Below, in pieces: positions 33,100-46,009 of a stretch of DNA of 64,000 nucleotides. A program made the position numbers and the translations under genes. The stretch spans positions 411,501 through 475,500 of the forward strand of contig CAJHZI010000270.1 in NCBI GenBank assembly GCA_905160935.1. Direction: 5' to 3'. The DNA is from Enchytraeus crypticus. Taxonomy: Eukaryota; Annelida; Clitellata; Enchytraeida; Enchytraeidae. The notes under the pieces are model-generated. The model was given only the letters and a program-made list of their open reading frames with translations. It was not told the DNA's origin and made no database searches. How positions within the stretch are numbered: position 1 is the first letter of the stretch; each line of letters begins with the position of its first letter.

Positions 33100-34068
33100 G
33101 ACTGCGTAAAAAAACTTGACCCCCAACAGAAACTTTTCTACAACTTTGGTATATGACGTCTTTTTATCATGTAAATTTTAGCGATAATACATGGTCAAAT
33201 TCTACACATATGCTGAAAATTTCATCGAAATATATGCACCACAATTCGAGTTACAGATCTTTTTGCGCCATGCCCCTACCTCTTACAGGTTCTCTGAGCA
33301 GTTTGTCACTGAATACTCCTGATTAGAGCCCTTCATTGATTTATTGTGTCGGTAGTAGCAATCCTGCGAACTAATGTGGCAGAAACCCCTAGTACTTGAT
33401 ATATCTGACGTGTATTACGACGTGTTCCAGGTTCTCCTACCTAAGAACAAATTATTTCCTCAACAGCAGCAATATTTTCATGTTTTCTGGCAATTCTGGG
33501 CCAGCCACAGCCCGCTTTTCTATCAGTTGCTCTCTACCCGCAATCTTCCGACAAATACTCTTAATAGTTGACAAGGACCATCCTTTCAGAGGATAGGCTT
33601 GCTTTATTCTTTTCTCCCCGTAACCTTGCTCATGGAGTATTTGTATCCGCAACTTATCGTGACTTATAGTGGCAAACTGCTTAGAGAATCTATGAGATTC
33701 TTACAGAGGTATGGTCATGGCGCAAAAAGATCTGTAACTGGAATTGTGGTGCATATACATGTATTACCATGAATTTTTCAGCATTTGTATTGAGTTGGAT
33801 CACAAATAATCGCCTCAATATACATGATAAAGAGACATCAGATGCCAAACTTATAGAAATTTTTTGTTGGAGAATCTAGAATAGGTAGGGGCATGGCGCA
33901 AAAGTATCTGTATCTCGAATTGTGATGCATATATTTCCATGTAATTTTCAGCATAGGTCTATATGTAGAATTGGACCATGAATACGTGCTTGTATTTACA
34001 TGATAAAGAGACATCAGATATAAAAGTTATAGAAAATTTTCTGTAGGGGGTCAGTTTTTTTTGACGCT

Positions 34069-34070
<2 letters not shown>
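33100..34070 (-). mobile_element. Tc1/mariner-like element with long terminal inverted repeats, duplicated at one end
   Basis: The left end (33100-33285) and right end (33885-34070) are about 180-bp inverted repeats: outer TTGACCCCC / GGGGGTCA, inner GCGCCATGCCCCTA / TAGGGGCATGGCGC. Between them the minus strand encodes LRIQILHEQGYGEKRIKQAY, PLKGWSLSTIKSICRKI, resembling the N-terminal helix-turn-helix of a Tc1/mariner-family transposase. The catalytic part is missing. A second, diverged copy of the right repeat lies in tandem at 33711-33880. Flanks are (TA)n, fitting a TA target. Confidence 0.78.
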
Positions 34071-34124
<54 letters not shown>

Positions 34125-34272
34125 ATTAGAAGAAAATATTCAGAAATATTTAAAATATATAAATAAATATTCATAGGAGTATGACAATAAATATAATATG
34201 GAAAATAAATGTATAAATTTAGAAATAAATCAAGAATAATATGTAGGAATAATATATAACTACATGTATAAC

Positions 34273-34390
34273 TAAAAAGCTAAAAAGCTGGTAAAGCTAA
34301 GGTTAACGTCAGTTTTCTCACTCGAAAGCGATGTCAGTGACGGGCGAGCCCAGAATTTGAATCCTGCTCATACTGATCCGCGGTCGAGTA
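34273..34390 (-). mobile_element. SINE-A copy, head truncated, in intron 1
   Basis: GGTAAAGCTAAGGTTAACGT ... ACTGATCCGCGGTCGAGTA; the tRNA-like head is missing. Confidence 0.8.
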
Positions 34391-34399
34391 AATATATTA

Positions 34400-35217
34400 T
34401 ATAGTTTTAATATAACATACAATACAATGCAATGTAATACATTAATATATACAAAACAATATACAATGTAACATACATGTATGTGTGTGTTTGTGAAAAG
34501 AGACAAATATTGTTCAGGAAAGTTCTAAAGTGCAGATATGAGCTAACGTGCATTGAATTGCAGTCATTGGTACTGGCTCTAGTCGCACCACGCTTCTTAG
34601 AAACCTCTTGATGGAGATACTGAGTCACTAATTATAGTACTTCTTAACAATTCAGCCTACTTTGAATAAATACGTAGTTTTTAGAAAATAATCTTGCCTG
34701 TATCTACGGAAGCTGTAATTAAGTGAGTGACGTAAACATGTTTGTCCCTCAGATGTATTTATTTAATGCAATCTTGACAAAATGACTTTAAACTCTTCAC
34801 TAAGAGACCTAATTAAGTAACGTGACAACTAATTTTTTAATTACTACAAATTCTAAAAGTCTGTAGTTCAGTGGTCTAATCGAATAGGATTAAGCTTTTT
34901 CAATAAATTTGACGTATGTGTCTTTTCCTCAGGAGACTACGTCACAGACTATTCTGATGCGATTCAAATCAATTGCATCCTGTTAGAGGACATGGCTAGC
35001 ATGAAACAATGCAGATCACGTTCCCGATGACTCGAAAGTCTGAATCAATCACCTCTTATGAAATTATGAAGCTTTCTGTTGGTATATACCTTATACTTGC
35101 GTGTACATTGTGTAACAAATTTGAAGCATTTGGTACGAAAGAGATTAGAACTGACGTAGCCTAAAATGACGAATGCAACTTGAATCCGCAAATTTCAGAA
35201 CATTAGATACAGAGAGA

Positions 35218-35253
<36 letters not shown>

Positions 35254-38200
35254 GAGAGAGAGAGAGAGAAGAGAGAGAGCTATTAAAAGAGTATTTTATT
35301 TCTGAAATGCCCGCGAATTTTAACACGTGCAAGACATTGCATTTGAGTTATCGTGTAAATTTATACGAGTGCGACTATAGAGATACACAAGTATATTCTA
35401 TGAATAGCATTATGCATATCCCCATGAAGTTGTCACAAATTATGTGCTAAAGTGTCATATAAACAACCGGATGAAAGCTATTGTACAAATTCTTTCTCTT
35501 GACAAATGGCATTGACCAGCGAAGTTGTGATATTAATTAAAAATAAACCGTGTCAACACTTTTAGAGTATTAAATAATGACTTAAAACTTCTATTTTCCT
35601 CTCTAGTGTGCTGTCGAATGTTAGGTCCATGTTACATATTCCTGCATACAGTCTGCTCGTCAAGTATACTTCGTTGATCAATAGGTTAATCCCGTCATAA
35701 CACCGAGGCTATTAAACCTAGATGTATTTTTAAGGTAACGAAATATTGCTTCTGATGTAGTTTTATATTGTTTTCACCGTTATTTCTTAAACTACTGTAT
35801 GATACATGCATTTCATTCATATTATGGCCGGTCTATTTTGTAAAGAACTGGACACCGCACGGCAACACAAAACCTAACGAATATTATTAACTTTGCAAAT
35901 ATATGAATATGAATAGAGTTGCATGAAGAGACTTGAACAGAAAATGTTCCATGTTCGATGGAGTATATCATGCCAAGTCCCCCCTCCATTCTTTACAACA
36001 GTTACTTACTGTTAAACATGTAATATACAAAAAATGCACATAATAAAAAGCATTACACTATCAATTTACTATCATACAGTATAAAGATAGGTCTGAATAT
36101 TTGCGGATCCTTTGAGCTGAGGTAGGACTTAGAGCACATTTCTGTGAGATAGGCCTTTAAATGTAGGCCTGCAGGATTATGATGTAGTACTCGCTTCTCA
36201 CCCTCCCCCCCCCCCCGACGAGTCGCCGCGAATGGTTGTGGAAAACTCGATGGTTAGTTTTCAGCAAACATTATGATCACAAGACGATCCGACCCGAATC
36301 AATCGCAGTGAAATTACCACGAGAGCTTATATATGACTGGAGCGACACTTGTCCTACACGTCTGAAGCAAAGATATACGTTCAATATATTTAACAAGGCT
36401 CTGTATATGTTGATTTAAAAAATTAAAGAATAACAATTTAGTTTCTATCGCATTCTTAGTACAGTTTTGGGAAAAGAGATTTTATTCAAGCATTTGACAA
36501 CCGTGTAAATACTATTCCTAGCATTTTACAACAATTATAAGATTTAATTTGAAGTGAAATCATCGATTCGCATTATATTTATACAAATTAAGTAATACGA
36601 CTAATTAATTTCAACAACAGTTTCAACAGAAATCACACGATGTAGCTTGGTACATTATTCGATCAATGGAATATCCTTGGAAATTGCAAATAAGAGCCAT
36701 GAAATCCTCTTTCAAAAACCAATCTTGTCTCTTCTTGCAACCCATCGATTTATTTTCCACCAATCAACGCTTGCGTAACAGGAGAATTTCTGACTGTTTC
36801 ATCTGCGGATCAATTTCTGAATAAGAAGTAAACGAGATAACGGGAGTCTTCCGTCGTTCTCTCCAAGGTCACAAAAAATCTCAGGACCTTTCTGTATCAG
36901 CCAATTGTCCTTTCAAGATCATTCCCTTGTTAGGATATCTTGGAAAGGAAGAGTTATTGTATTTTAACTCCTATTGTTAAATAGCTTGACGCTAGTTAGT
37001 CTAGCATTGAAAGTTTCGTTTTACACCAAAAATTATTATAGAAAATACTAAACATTTTGCTCGAAGCAAATTTTTATTTGATATTTTATTGCCACTCTCT
37101 AGGAATTTAATGGTAATATCGCAACCTTTGATCAGATTTCGACACTGCTTTAAAAGAAATTTTTGTAGTTTTCAATATTAAAATAAGCAAGCGTCGCTTT
37201 GAGACAGAGAGTTAAAATAAATATGATAATGATAAATTTAGTAATACTTGAACTGGTAACTATTCTTATATTCGCCTGGAACTTTTAAAATAAATGATTC
37301 AAAAATACACTTGAATCATTCGTAAACCTGGAAAAGCAGACACCATAAAAGTCAGAAGTTCGCAAAAGTTAGCAAAAGCATTTAACATCATGAAAAGGAT
37401 ATTTTCAGGCGAAACTCTGCATTTAAAGATGGCAAAGGCTTTGCCGTTGCCATCTTTACGATTTAAGTATCATCTTTGCGATTTAAGGTTACATTTTCTT
37501 AATAATGATGAGAACTCAGTATTGAATTTAATGAAAATTGAAAGATTTTTGACCTTAGAACCTGCATTAATTTATGTAAAGCAGTGACATTAGTTTGAAA
37601 CAAGTCAAAGAATTAGTCGTCTAACAGATTTAGCTGCTACTAGACTTATTGCTTAATGATTACTATTCTATTATTCACTTAGAAGTTCTAATCAGTACCA
37701 TTGTTTAATTGTTATAAATATATAATGTATTATAGGAATATACATACATGTAGTTAAAGTAAATTTTGGAAATATAAGCTTCATTGATAATTAATATGAA
37801 GAATATGGAGTATCATCTGTAGATACTCTGTCGCTCTGTGTTTCAGTTTATTTTTCTTGTATATTAAGCTTTGTTACTGTTATACAGCATACTAAAGTTA
37901 TCATTAATACAGCAGACCTCCTTGACATTTTAATATTATAATATACATTTTGATGTTCCGGGATAAACACTTAGTACCGAGAGAGATTAAAATGTCAGCT
38001 AATCAAAAGCTTTTAACTTTTAAGCTCTAGATTCCTATTCAGTGTATTATTAAATGAGAAGAAATACCAACATTTTATTTTGATAATTAGTTTAATATAA
38101 AAATTTAACTTATTATGTTGTATTTTGCTAATTAGTTTAACATCTTCAGTGCAGTGTATTATTAAATTCATCTAAATTTCAGAATTTTCATTTTACTAAT

Positions 38201-41200
38201 ACGTTTAATATAAACACTAACTCGAGGCAAAGTATTGTTAATGAAACTACATTAACATGTCCATTATGACTAACAAAGAAAAATAAATTTTAAAAAGACA
38301 GATTTTCAAGCATGGGTTCAATTTTAGTTAAAATTCTCCATTGGCTTTTCTCATTGTATGCACCAGAGACGGAGAGATAAAGAAAATTTGCAAAGAGCTT
38401 TGTTCAATCTTTTTGTCGAGTGGTCTAAAATGTCACACCTAAATCTGATTTGACTCTCAAGACTTGACGAGTTAAAGTCATTCAAAGCACTCTATCGGTC
38501 TCTACTCTGCTGAAGTGTCGTTAGACACAGATGTGCAACTTTGCATGCAGCAGCAGCATTTACATGTTTCGTAGTCAAACCAAGCGAGACAGTAACAGGT
38601 CTTTATTTATTTATAAACTCTACCATTGTCATCATCATCGAATCTCAGTTTAACTACTGTAGAGTAGGGATTATAAAATGTATAGCAATTACTGGAGCCT
38701 AGGCGCTCACCAGCCGAATGCCTTTTCTTACGTTGGTTTATATCTTACTGCTTTGTCGCATTTTCCGACACGTCCACAGTTGGTTTATTCTTGAGCAACC
38801 CGGACACACAACGGGCAAATCTAAACAATAGATTAAAGAGCTGAAATAAAAATGCAGTTAAAGTTGCGAACATAGTGAGTAACTACGGATGCCGAAATTT
38901 ACTTTATAAGTAAGTCTGTAACACATTAAGCAACGGAAAAAGAGTAATTATTGTACTCATTGGTTTTTTGCGGAATGATGTAGTATTAATTGATATTTTG
39001 ACAACAAATAGAAGGCAGCACATTGGCAACAGTATTATACGCATTGCTATTTGCTAATTAAGACAAGTTGATTTTAGAAAAAGATTTCAAGTAGAAAGCA
39101 TTAATGTAAACATGCATGTACAATTGTACACAGCAGATATAAAGATTAGAACAAAAGTGATTCTTTGTGAAAACTACACATGAATGTGCAGTAGGGAACC
39201 TATAAAAATTCGTACTTTTTCGTTAAAAATATTTTTATATGTTGTTTAATTTCTTTAAGTTCAGTTTTATTTTTCAATATGATCTTGTTTCATATTATTA
39301 TTATATTTTTACGTAGATCTATGAACATAATCCTGTTGTTGATATTACACTAGGCTGGTCCGGGCAGGCTTAGCCGTTCAGTTGAATAGATTAGCATTAG
39401 TATTATACGAAAAGCTGTACGAGCTCGTAACTTACATCTGCATGGAAAATGCCAAGTTTTTAAGTAACACACTTAAACTAATTTTAAGGCACATAAACAC
39501 TAGGATTAAATACATACTAGAAACCAAAACGTTCTTCTGTTAAATTCTATTCGTAAGTATAAAATATATCAAAAGTTCCTCTGTAATACAATACAAACTG
39601 CAGTGTATTTGGTGCTCATGCTTAAACGGCCTTTAAACATTTGAATAAATTTATCAAGACAGACGCTTTGCAAGTTGTTTAGTTTTCCGATTGCTGATCA
39701 CAATACGCCGGATTCAAATCGCAGGCTCACTCCCATCGATTTTCGTTCTACAGTAGGCCTACAATCTATTGAACTATCTGAAATTTACTGCCAACTTCAT
39801 CCCATAAGGAAGATTGAAGGTAGCTTTGAGCAAATGAATATGTCTGGGCAGAGACGTCATTTATAAGAGACAAAATTACTGAAACTCCAATTCTGTCCTT
39901 TCCCTGTACGCAGCCTACAGATGGTCGATAAAAGTAACTACGAATCAGCAATGAATACAGAACGAGCTGACTTAAGATAGGTCTGTTGATTCACCGACCT
40001 CTGTAATATATTCCTTCCCCATTTCCAATTCTGTATTCAATCCCGTCATGGAATAATCCGCCGATAATCATAGAAGTAAAATCCGAACAAAAATATGAGA
40101 GTGCGAAATGTACATTTCAGTAAATTAAAAGCGTTTGCATTTCGAGTAAATCCGCGATTGTTCCAAATGTCTTAGAACTTACTAAATAAAGCATAAGACA
40201 TCCAATGGTTTCAACAACGCAGACGACTCAAATTTCAATCAATTTAATTTAAGTTCAACTTTACTAAAATATTTCCCGGGTTACATCATTTATTCCTGGG
40301 AATAAATCAGTACAAAACTACTAGTATTTGATGCGATCTGTTTTAATGCTGCATCTGAAGGTTATGAGAACCAAAAACTAAGCTAGGACAATTATAGCGT
40401 CAATTTCCATCTCGTTAGCAAGTTAGTGATGGGGAGAGCATTGGATATTTAACTCTGCATCTACATGTACCTATATTCTGTCGATGTCGAACAACTTGCC
40501 AACAAGCCACCGGGCAAACCCAATTTACCTCAGAAGACACAATATTTCAAGTTAAAGTCTCAATAAGACGTATTATTATTATTAGTAGTATCATAATTTA
40601 ATGTCATTCAAACGTACTTGAAAGAAGATTAATCGCTTTGATCGACAAAATTATTAGTTAGTGAGCATGGTTCAAAACTATGATATGAACACTGATATGG
40701 TCCATATAAGTGTCTAGTGCCTTGGGTTAACCCTGATTTTGCAATTATGTGCTATTTAATTATTTACATTACATTGTGTATTTGCTATGCAAAATCGAAA
40801 TTTTAAATAAATAAATAAATGATCTTGATAATTTTCTGTGATCGTGAACAATGCACAAATGAATATGTAGGCCGACTCGTACTTTGGATATGCCGCTTGG
40901 AATATCATTTATAGAGAGATAGAGAGAATAATGTCTTAGTAATATTCACCGACATAGTCTTACCCACAATTACACCCGCCTATCAATACAATGCACGAGT
41001 CATAAATCAGTTTTTTTACGTCTAGGGGTGATTGCTACGACAACAGAAAGAAAATAACCCAATATTTTCTTTGTAACAGGTCACTCAACTGAAAAATAAT
41101 CAAACCGTGCGTAAAGACACTGTTCAGTATCATACAAGCATTACTGAACTATGCTGAATCAGGAAACTAATTTGTAGATACGAAGTCTAGTATCCAGTGA

Positions 41201-41261
41201 TGTTACTAGAGAACGAGAAGAGTGAACTAGGTCATCGACACGATTCCGCTATTTTCTCTCA

Positions 41262-41322
<61 letters not shown>

Positions 41323-42440
41323 GCGAGGGTTCAGAGTCAGATGCCAGCCGTTCATATTATTTACTGGGACGCTATCTGCTGACCTTTCCAACCTGCTCCT
41401 CTCATCTCCGTCGCTCTGATTACTGGAGGAATAATTACGACAACAAGATGTTACGATATTCGTCAACATCTACAGAAATTAATCACAAGCTGCCGAGAGT
41501 TGGACGAACTATCGATTGATTTCTAACTGCAATGACTGCATATTCTGTAAAATCATATATTACACCGAACCAGAAAATTTTAAATACTGTATGCAATCGA
41601 ATCTAGCTTCAAAATCCATTTCTTAGCTTACTAGTACTATACACGTGCAAATCTATAAGACCTCTATGATGGACAATATCTGTGAGTCTTATTTAAAGTT
41701 TTAATGAATCAGATTGACGTTATGCAAATCTAAGCCACAAACCTAATATCTACATGTACAGTAAAATATTACTGTAAGCTAATCACAATTTATTGAATAA
41801 ATTTTAAAGAAGTATTTCATGTAAGCACTTTCACCCTCCTTGATGAATCACTTCCCTTGCTAATTTGTTAGTATTATTAGCAATCAAACTTAAAATTCCC
41901 ATAGTCCCTTCAGATGATAATTTTAAGTACTGTTAACCAAAGTTTTGTTTGAATTCGTTCATTGCATGCATCTTGTCAAGACGTTGTAATATTAGAGAGT
42001 GCACTTTTATATCAACATACAAAAGAAAACTCTTAGTTTCAATCTAGCGAAATGTATTATAACAAAAAAAGTACTATCTTCTTATATTTTAAATATAAAC
42101 CTAACGTCATACCTCTAGAACGATATAAAGTAAAAGTTACTTTAACATTTTTATAATGTAGCATGTCACATTAGAAAAGATAAAATCTCTTGCGATTGAT
42201 GTGTAGATGTAGCGTTGCAGGAACTCATGACAAATTTTTATCAATTATTTTCTTACGAGACTTGAAGCACAATCAAACCAGCTCACAATAGAAATTGATT
42301 TCTGCTATAAATCACAGCTTTACGAGCACGTTTTCTTCATACATTAGTTTGTAGGCTGCGAAGCTTCAACAGTAAAACACGCGCACGTTATGTACCGTGT
42401 GCCACACAATACGTTGGAAAATAGTACTTCAAACTTATCA
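34400..42440. other. Intron 1, central part: no gene recognised
   Basis: AT-rich. Apart from reversed SINE-B pieces at 35599-35698 and 38695-38818, a LINE tail piece at 38630-38690 and a (GA)n tract, I see no coding pattern. A C-run of about 13 bases lies near 36207. Confidence 0.6.
41261..41320. repeat. (TC)n microsatellite
   Basis: About 30 CT units, uninterrupted. (GA)n tracts of similar type are at 13180-13250, 35215-35280 and 61795-61880; (CA)n is at 60925-60972. Confidence 0.95.
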
Positions 42441-42502
42441 TTTCCGTTAAACGTTGTAATAATTATAGTAGTAGTAGTAGTAATAATAATAATAATAATA
42501 AT

Positions 42503-43526
42503 AAAAGAATTGTTGAAGCAGACTGCATTAAATCTTTGCAAAGTCATGGAAAGCCTTTGCCAAAGAAAAGATGTCTCTCGCTTATCGCCGGTTTGCTCTG
42601 CAATAAGTCTGCCTATGCCATTAATAAAGTCAACTCCTTCGGGATTCATCGGGCCCATGGTTTCAATAGCCACCGGAACAACTTCATATCCTAAGGACAG
42701 ATCACGGTATTTATCCAACTTCCTAGAGGCGGCATGAACAGCAGCACCACCGGCTGTGACTGAAGTCGTATTCAGGTAGGAGTTTGCCATAGTGTCAATG
42801 ACCGTGACGTCCCAAACGGCACATTTACCGTTGCACCAGGGCACTAAAGTCATGCCGTCCGGACGCTTGCCGTCTGATCTGGACAACCCACTTGGTTCCT
42901 TATAGGAAGGGATGCCTGCTCTCGAAAGTGCTCGCCATATTATGTCATTTAAATTGTGATGGCGAGACATTCTACCTGAGCTTCGTTTGCAGGAGAGACC
43001 GTGGAGACCTAAAGCGTCGACTTCATGACCGCAGGGGCACATGTGAGGCTCGCAAGTTTTCGCCCCTAAACGGAAACTAACAGCTACTCGAATCGCCTCA
43101 TTGTCTAAAAATAGCCCACAAGAAGCAACAGGGAGAGCGTGAAGCCAGTCGCTGCTTCTTTTAGTTGATACAGCTAGGAGTCGTGCTCTGTCTACTGCAT
43201 TGGACTGGGATTCTAACAGACTGTTATAAATCCGATCCACTATAGGACGGTCCCATGATTTCTGGCTACTGACTGAGGTAGAAGGTGGAGCACTGGAGGT
43301 GAGGCTTTTGGACCAAACTGACAACGCAACGTCAATGGAACTATCGGCAGAAAGGGAGCACTTATGAAGGATGGCGTCTTGCAACTGCCTCGTTCCCATC
43401 GCTGAGGCCAAGAGGCTGAAGGCGCGATATGGGAAACAAGACGAATTCCAAGACCACCCATGCTCACCGGTAGACTGGCTTGCTTGCCACTGCAAATCAG
43501 ACAAATCTGCGTTGATAACGGCGCAC
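42503..43526 (-). mobile_element. LINE fragment with restriction-like-endonuclease-type C terminus (inverted segment)
   Basis: The minus strand encodes the C-terminal part of a LINE polyprotein: CPCGHEVDALGLHGLSC (zinc-ribbon-like CxC...H...C), RHHNLNDIIWRAL, KEPSGL, KRPDGMTLVPW and AVWDVTVIDT. The RH...EP..L...RPD...WDVTV order resembles the restriction-like endonuclease end of R2-type LINEs; this family placement is inference. A frameshift near 43440 separates an upstream ASLPVSMGGLGIRLVSH stretch from the rest. At 43527 it meets a sense-oriented copy of the element's own 3' end. Confidence 0.8.
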
Positions 43527-43700
43527 TGACTTTGCAAAGATTTAATGCAGTCTGCTTCAACAATTCTTTTAAGCCGATTGATGACCTCGAGTAGCCGGGC
43601 GGCGATTCAGCACGTATTGCTCGAATCGTTTTTATCAAACCCCAGGTTCTTTACACCGGGGTAAAAAAAAATAAAAAAAAAATAATAATAATAATAATAT
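43527..43700 (+). mobile_element. 3' end of the same LINE in opposite orientation, with tail
   Basis: Starts ACTTTGCAAAGATTTAATGC, repeating in inverse orientation about 45 bp that also lie at 42503-42547. It then continues through the element's stop and 3' UTR (GCCGATTGATGACCTCGAG, TTCTTTACACCG) into an A-rich (AAT)n tail. Together with 42503-43526 it has the shape of a twin-primed, 5'-inverted insertion. Confidence 0.78.
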
Positions 43701-44340
43701 TTGTCAAATTTTGTCACCATTTTTTGATCATCGGACCCGCTTTCGCTTTGGGCCCTACTTCTCCTCAGCACATTTCTATTGAAGATTGGTCTGCTTGAAT
43801 TGATTTGTAGTGATGTGTTCTGTGGGGACGTCCTTGACATCATTCCTGGATGAGGAAAAGGACGTTAAACCTTTATTATCACTATTTTTAGTATTTATAT
43901 TAATTATAAATCTTATATTGCGCTCCAGCACCTTGATGCTGTCTGCTTTCGTCGCACATTGGCGAATGCGGCTTCCCAGAGTGTAGAGGAATTATTTTAA
44001 ATATTTCTTTATAAACTTTCATTTTATCTTATTTTTAGCCAAGGGCCCTATGCAGCCTAGGGCAATAAAAATAACAATAATAACAATAATAATAATAATA
44101 ATCACAGTAAAAATTTTCTTATAATAAACCAAGAATGAATGTTCCTTACCGAATTAATTTCAGCTTCAGCTTAGAAAAAAGTGTCTTCTGGTGTGGTTTC
44201 CAAGTGGTGCCTTCCGGGGTTCTAGATTTGTCGCTTTTTACGAATATTGTCGAATGAGTGTCATTCTTAGGTTACTAATCGAATCAAACTGATGAATAAA
44301 TTCAGTGCTCCTGAAGAGTGTAGTGTCGAGGAAAAGATTT

Positions 44341-44376
<36 letters not shown>

Positions 44377-44439
44377 CTATTATTTTATTATTATTACTAT
44401 TATTATTACTATTATTACTACTACTAATATTTTATTATC

Positions 44440-44735
44440 ATTATTAATTATTTAAATAATTTATTTACCTCGGTGTAAAGAACCTGAGGTTTGACAAAAA
44501 CGATTCAAGCAATACGTGCGGAATCGCCGCCCGGCTACTCGAGGTCATCAATCGGCTTAAAATAATTGCTGAAGCAGACTGCATTAAATCTTTGCAAAGT
44601 CATTGAAGGCTTTTGGCAAAGAAATGAGGTCTCCCGCTTATCGCCGGTTTGCTCTGCAATAAGTCTTCCTATGCCATTAATAAAGTCAACACCTTCGAGA
44701 TTCATCGGGTCCATGGTTTCAATGGCCACCGGATT
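44440..44735 (-). mobile_element. 5'-truncated copy of the same LINE 3' end
   Basis: The minus strand encodes PVAIETMDPMNLEGVDFING, IGRLIAEQTGDKRETSFL and SMTLQRFNAVC...KPIDDLE, then the same 3' UTR as the 43.5-kb copy. It is flanked on both sides by (ATT)n tracts (44340-44430 and 44737-44812), so it either inserted into, or seeded, that microsatellite. Confidence 0.8.
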
Positions 44736-44749
44736 ACTATTATTATTTC

Positions 44750-44791
<42 letters not shown>

Positions 44792-45869
44792 CATCATCAT
44801 CATTATCATCATCATCATTATTATGTTTGTTTATGTTACCGTCTGAAACTGACGTTAGCATTAGCTTTGCCAGCTTTGAAGTAACGCTGAGTTTCACAAA
44901 GTCATATTTTTATGTAATTCCTTAATAGTTACGCAAATTACAGCTCCGTCATTTGTCCACCATAAATTTCTCGCGGGTATAAATTTCCTCGTGTTGTCAT
45001 ATTTAATTTCCAATTTAATTAAAAAAACTTTTTCATATATAAGAAATTGCTATATATTGAATCATTGACAGTTTTATGCTATATTTCTAGAACGTCCGCT
45101 TTAGGAATGAGAGGTTTGTGTTCAAATCCAGGTTCAGTTAAAAGTGTGTTTATTCTAGATGTGTTCACTTTTGCACAGGGTTACATCTAGTAGATTATAT
45201 TAAGATTTGGCGGAGACCCAGTCTATATGATCAATGTGTTTATCAACAAATTAATCGTAGTGAGTAAGAGAGCATAACGAGAGTATGAATATGTGATCTA
45301 AACCTGCCATTTGCAGAATACAAGAGAGATACATGTAATTTGTCAGAGGCGCGCTGCACTGGACATGCAGTTAGGCATTGTTAGATCTCGCTTTGGATTT
45401 CACGCTATGAAGGTATCGGCAATGTAATGCGCCCACAGCATTCATCACATGCACGGGATGACACTGCTGTGTGTCAGAAATTCTTTACAGTTTCCGGAAG
45501 TAAATATCGACTGTATTCCTGCCTCCAGCCGCTGGAGTGGTGCAAATAGGACGTTATGAAACGAGTGCACACCCTCGTAATGTTACGTGCAAATATTTAT
45601 TAGCAGGATTTCGTTATGCTTTAAAGTTTGTTTTCTAATTGTGCAAAACTGTAATTCAGAGCGAATAGTAATTTGTATGTAATAGATATTTTTGCGTATT
45701 TTGTAACCGTTTAACTAGCGTGGCTGTTGAAAGTTGAAACGATGGCCGGGATTCCTTTTTAATGAAATTCTGCCGACTGTTAGGTTCTATAACTTCTATT
45801 CTACAGATAATATTCAAGTCATATTTCGGCAGAGCACGTCCTAAGTTTTGTACGTTGAATCTGAGCTCT

Positions 45870-46005
45870 GGGGACCTAGGGTATTATTTCATTGAAAGCT
45901 GTCAACACTCGGTCTTTAAGATAGTCACCCACAATGTACTAACCGGGCTCGAAGTTGCTTAACTGTGGTCAAGTGACGCGCAGCTAAACCGATTGGCTAA
46001 ATCCC
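45870..46005 (-). mobile_element. 5S rRNA-derived SINE or 5S pseudogene, second copy
   Basis: On the minus strand: GGGATTTAGCCAATCGGTTT, GTTAAGCAACTTCGAGCCCG, GTTAGTACATTGTGGGTGAC, AGACCGAGTGTTGACAGCTT. It aligns without gaps over about 69 bases with the 58.6-kb copy. Confidence 0.6.
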
Positions 46006-46009
46006 GACC

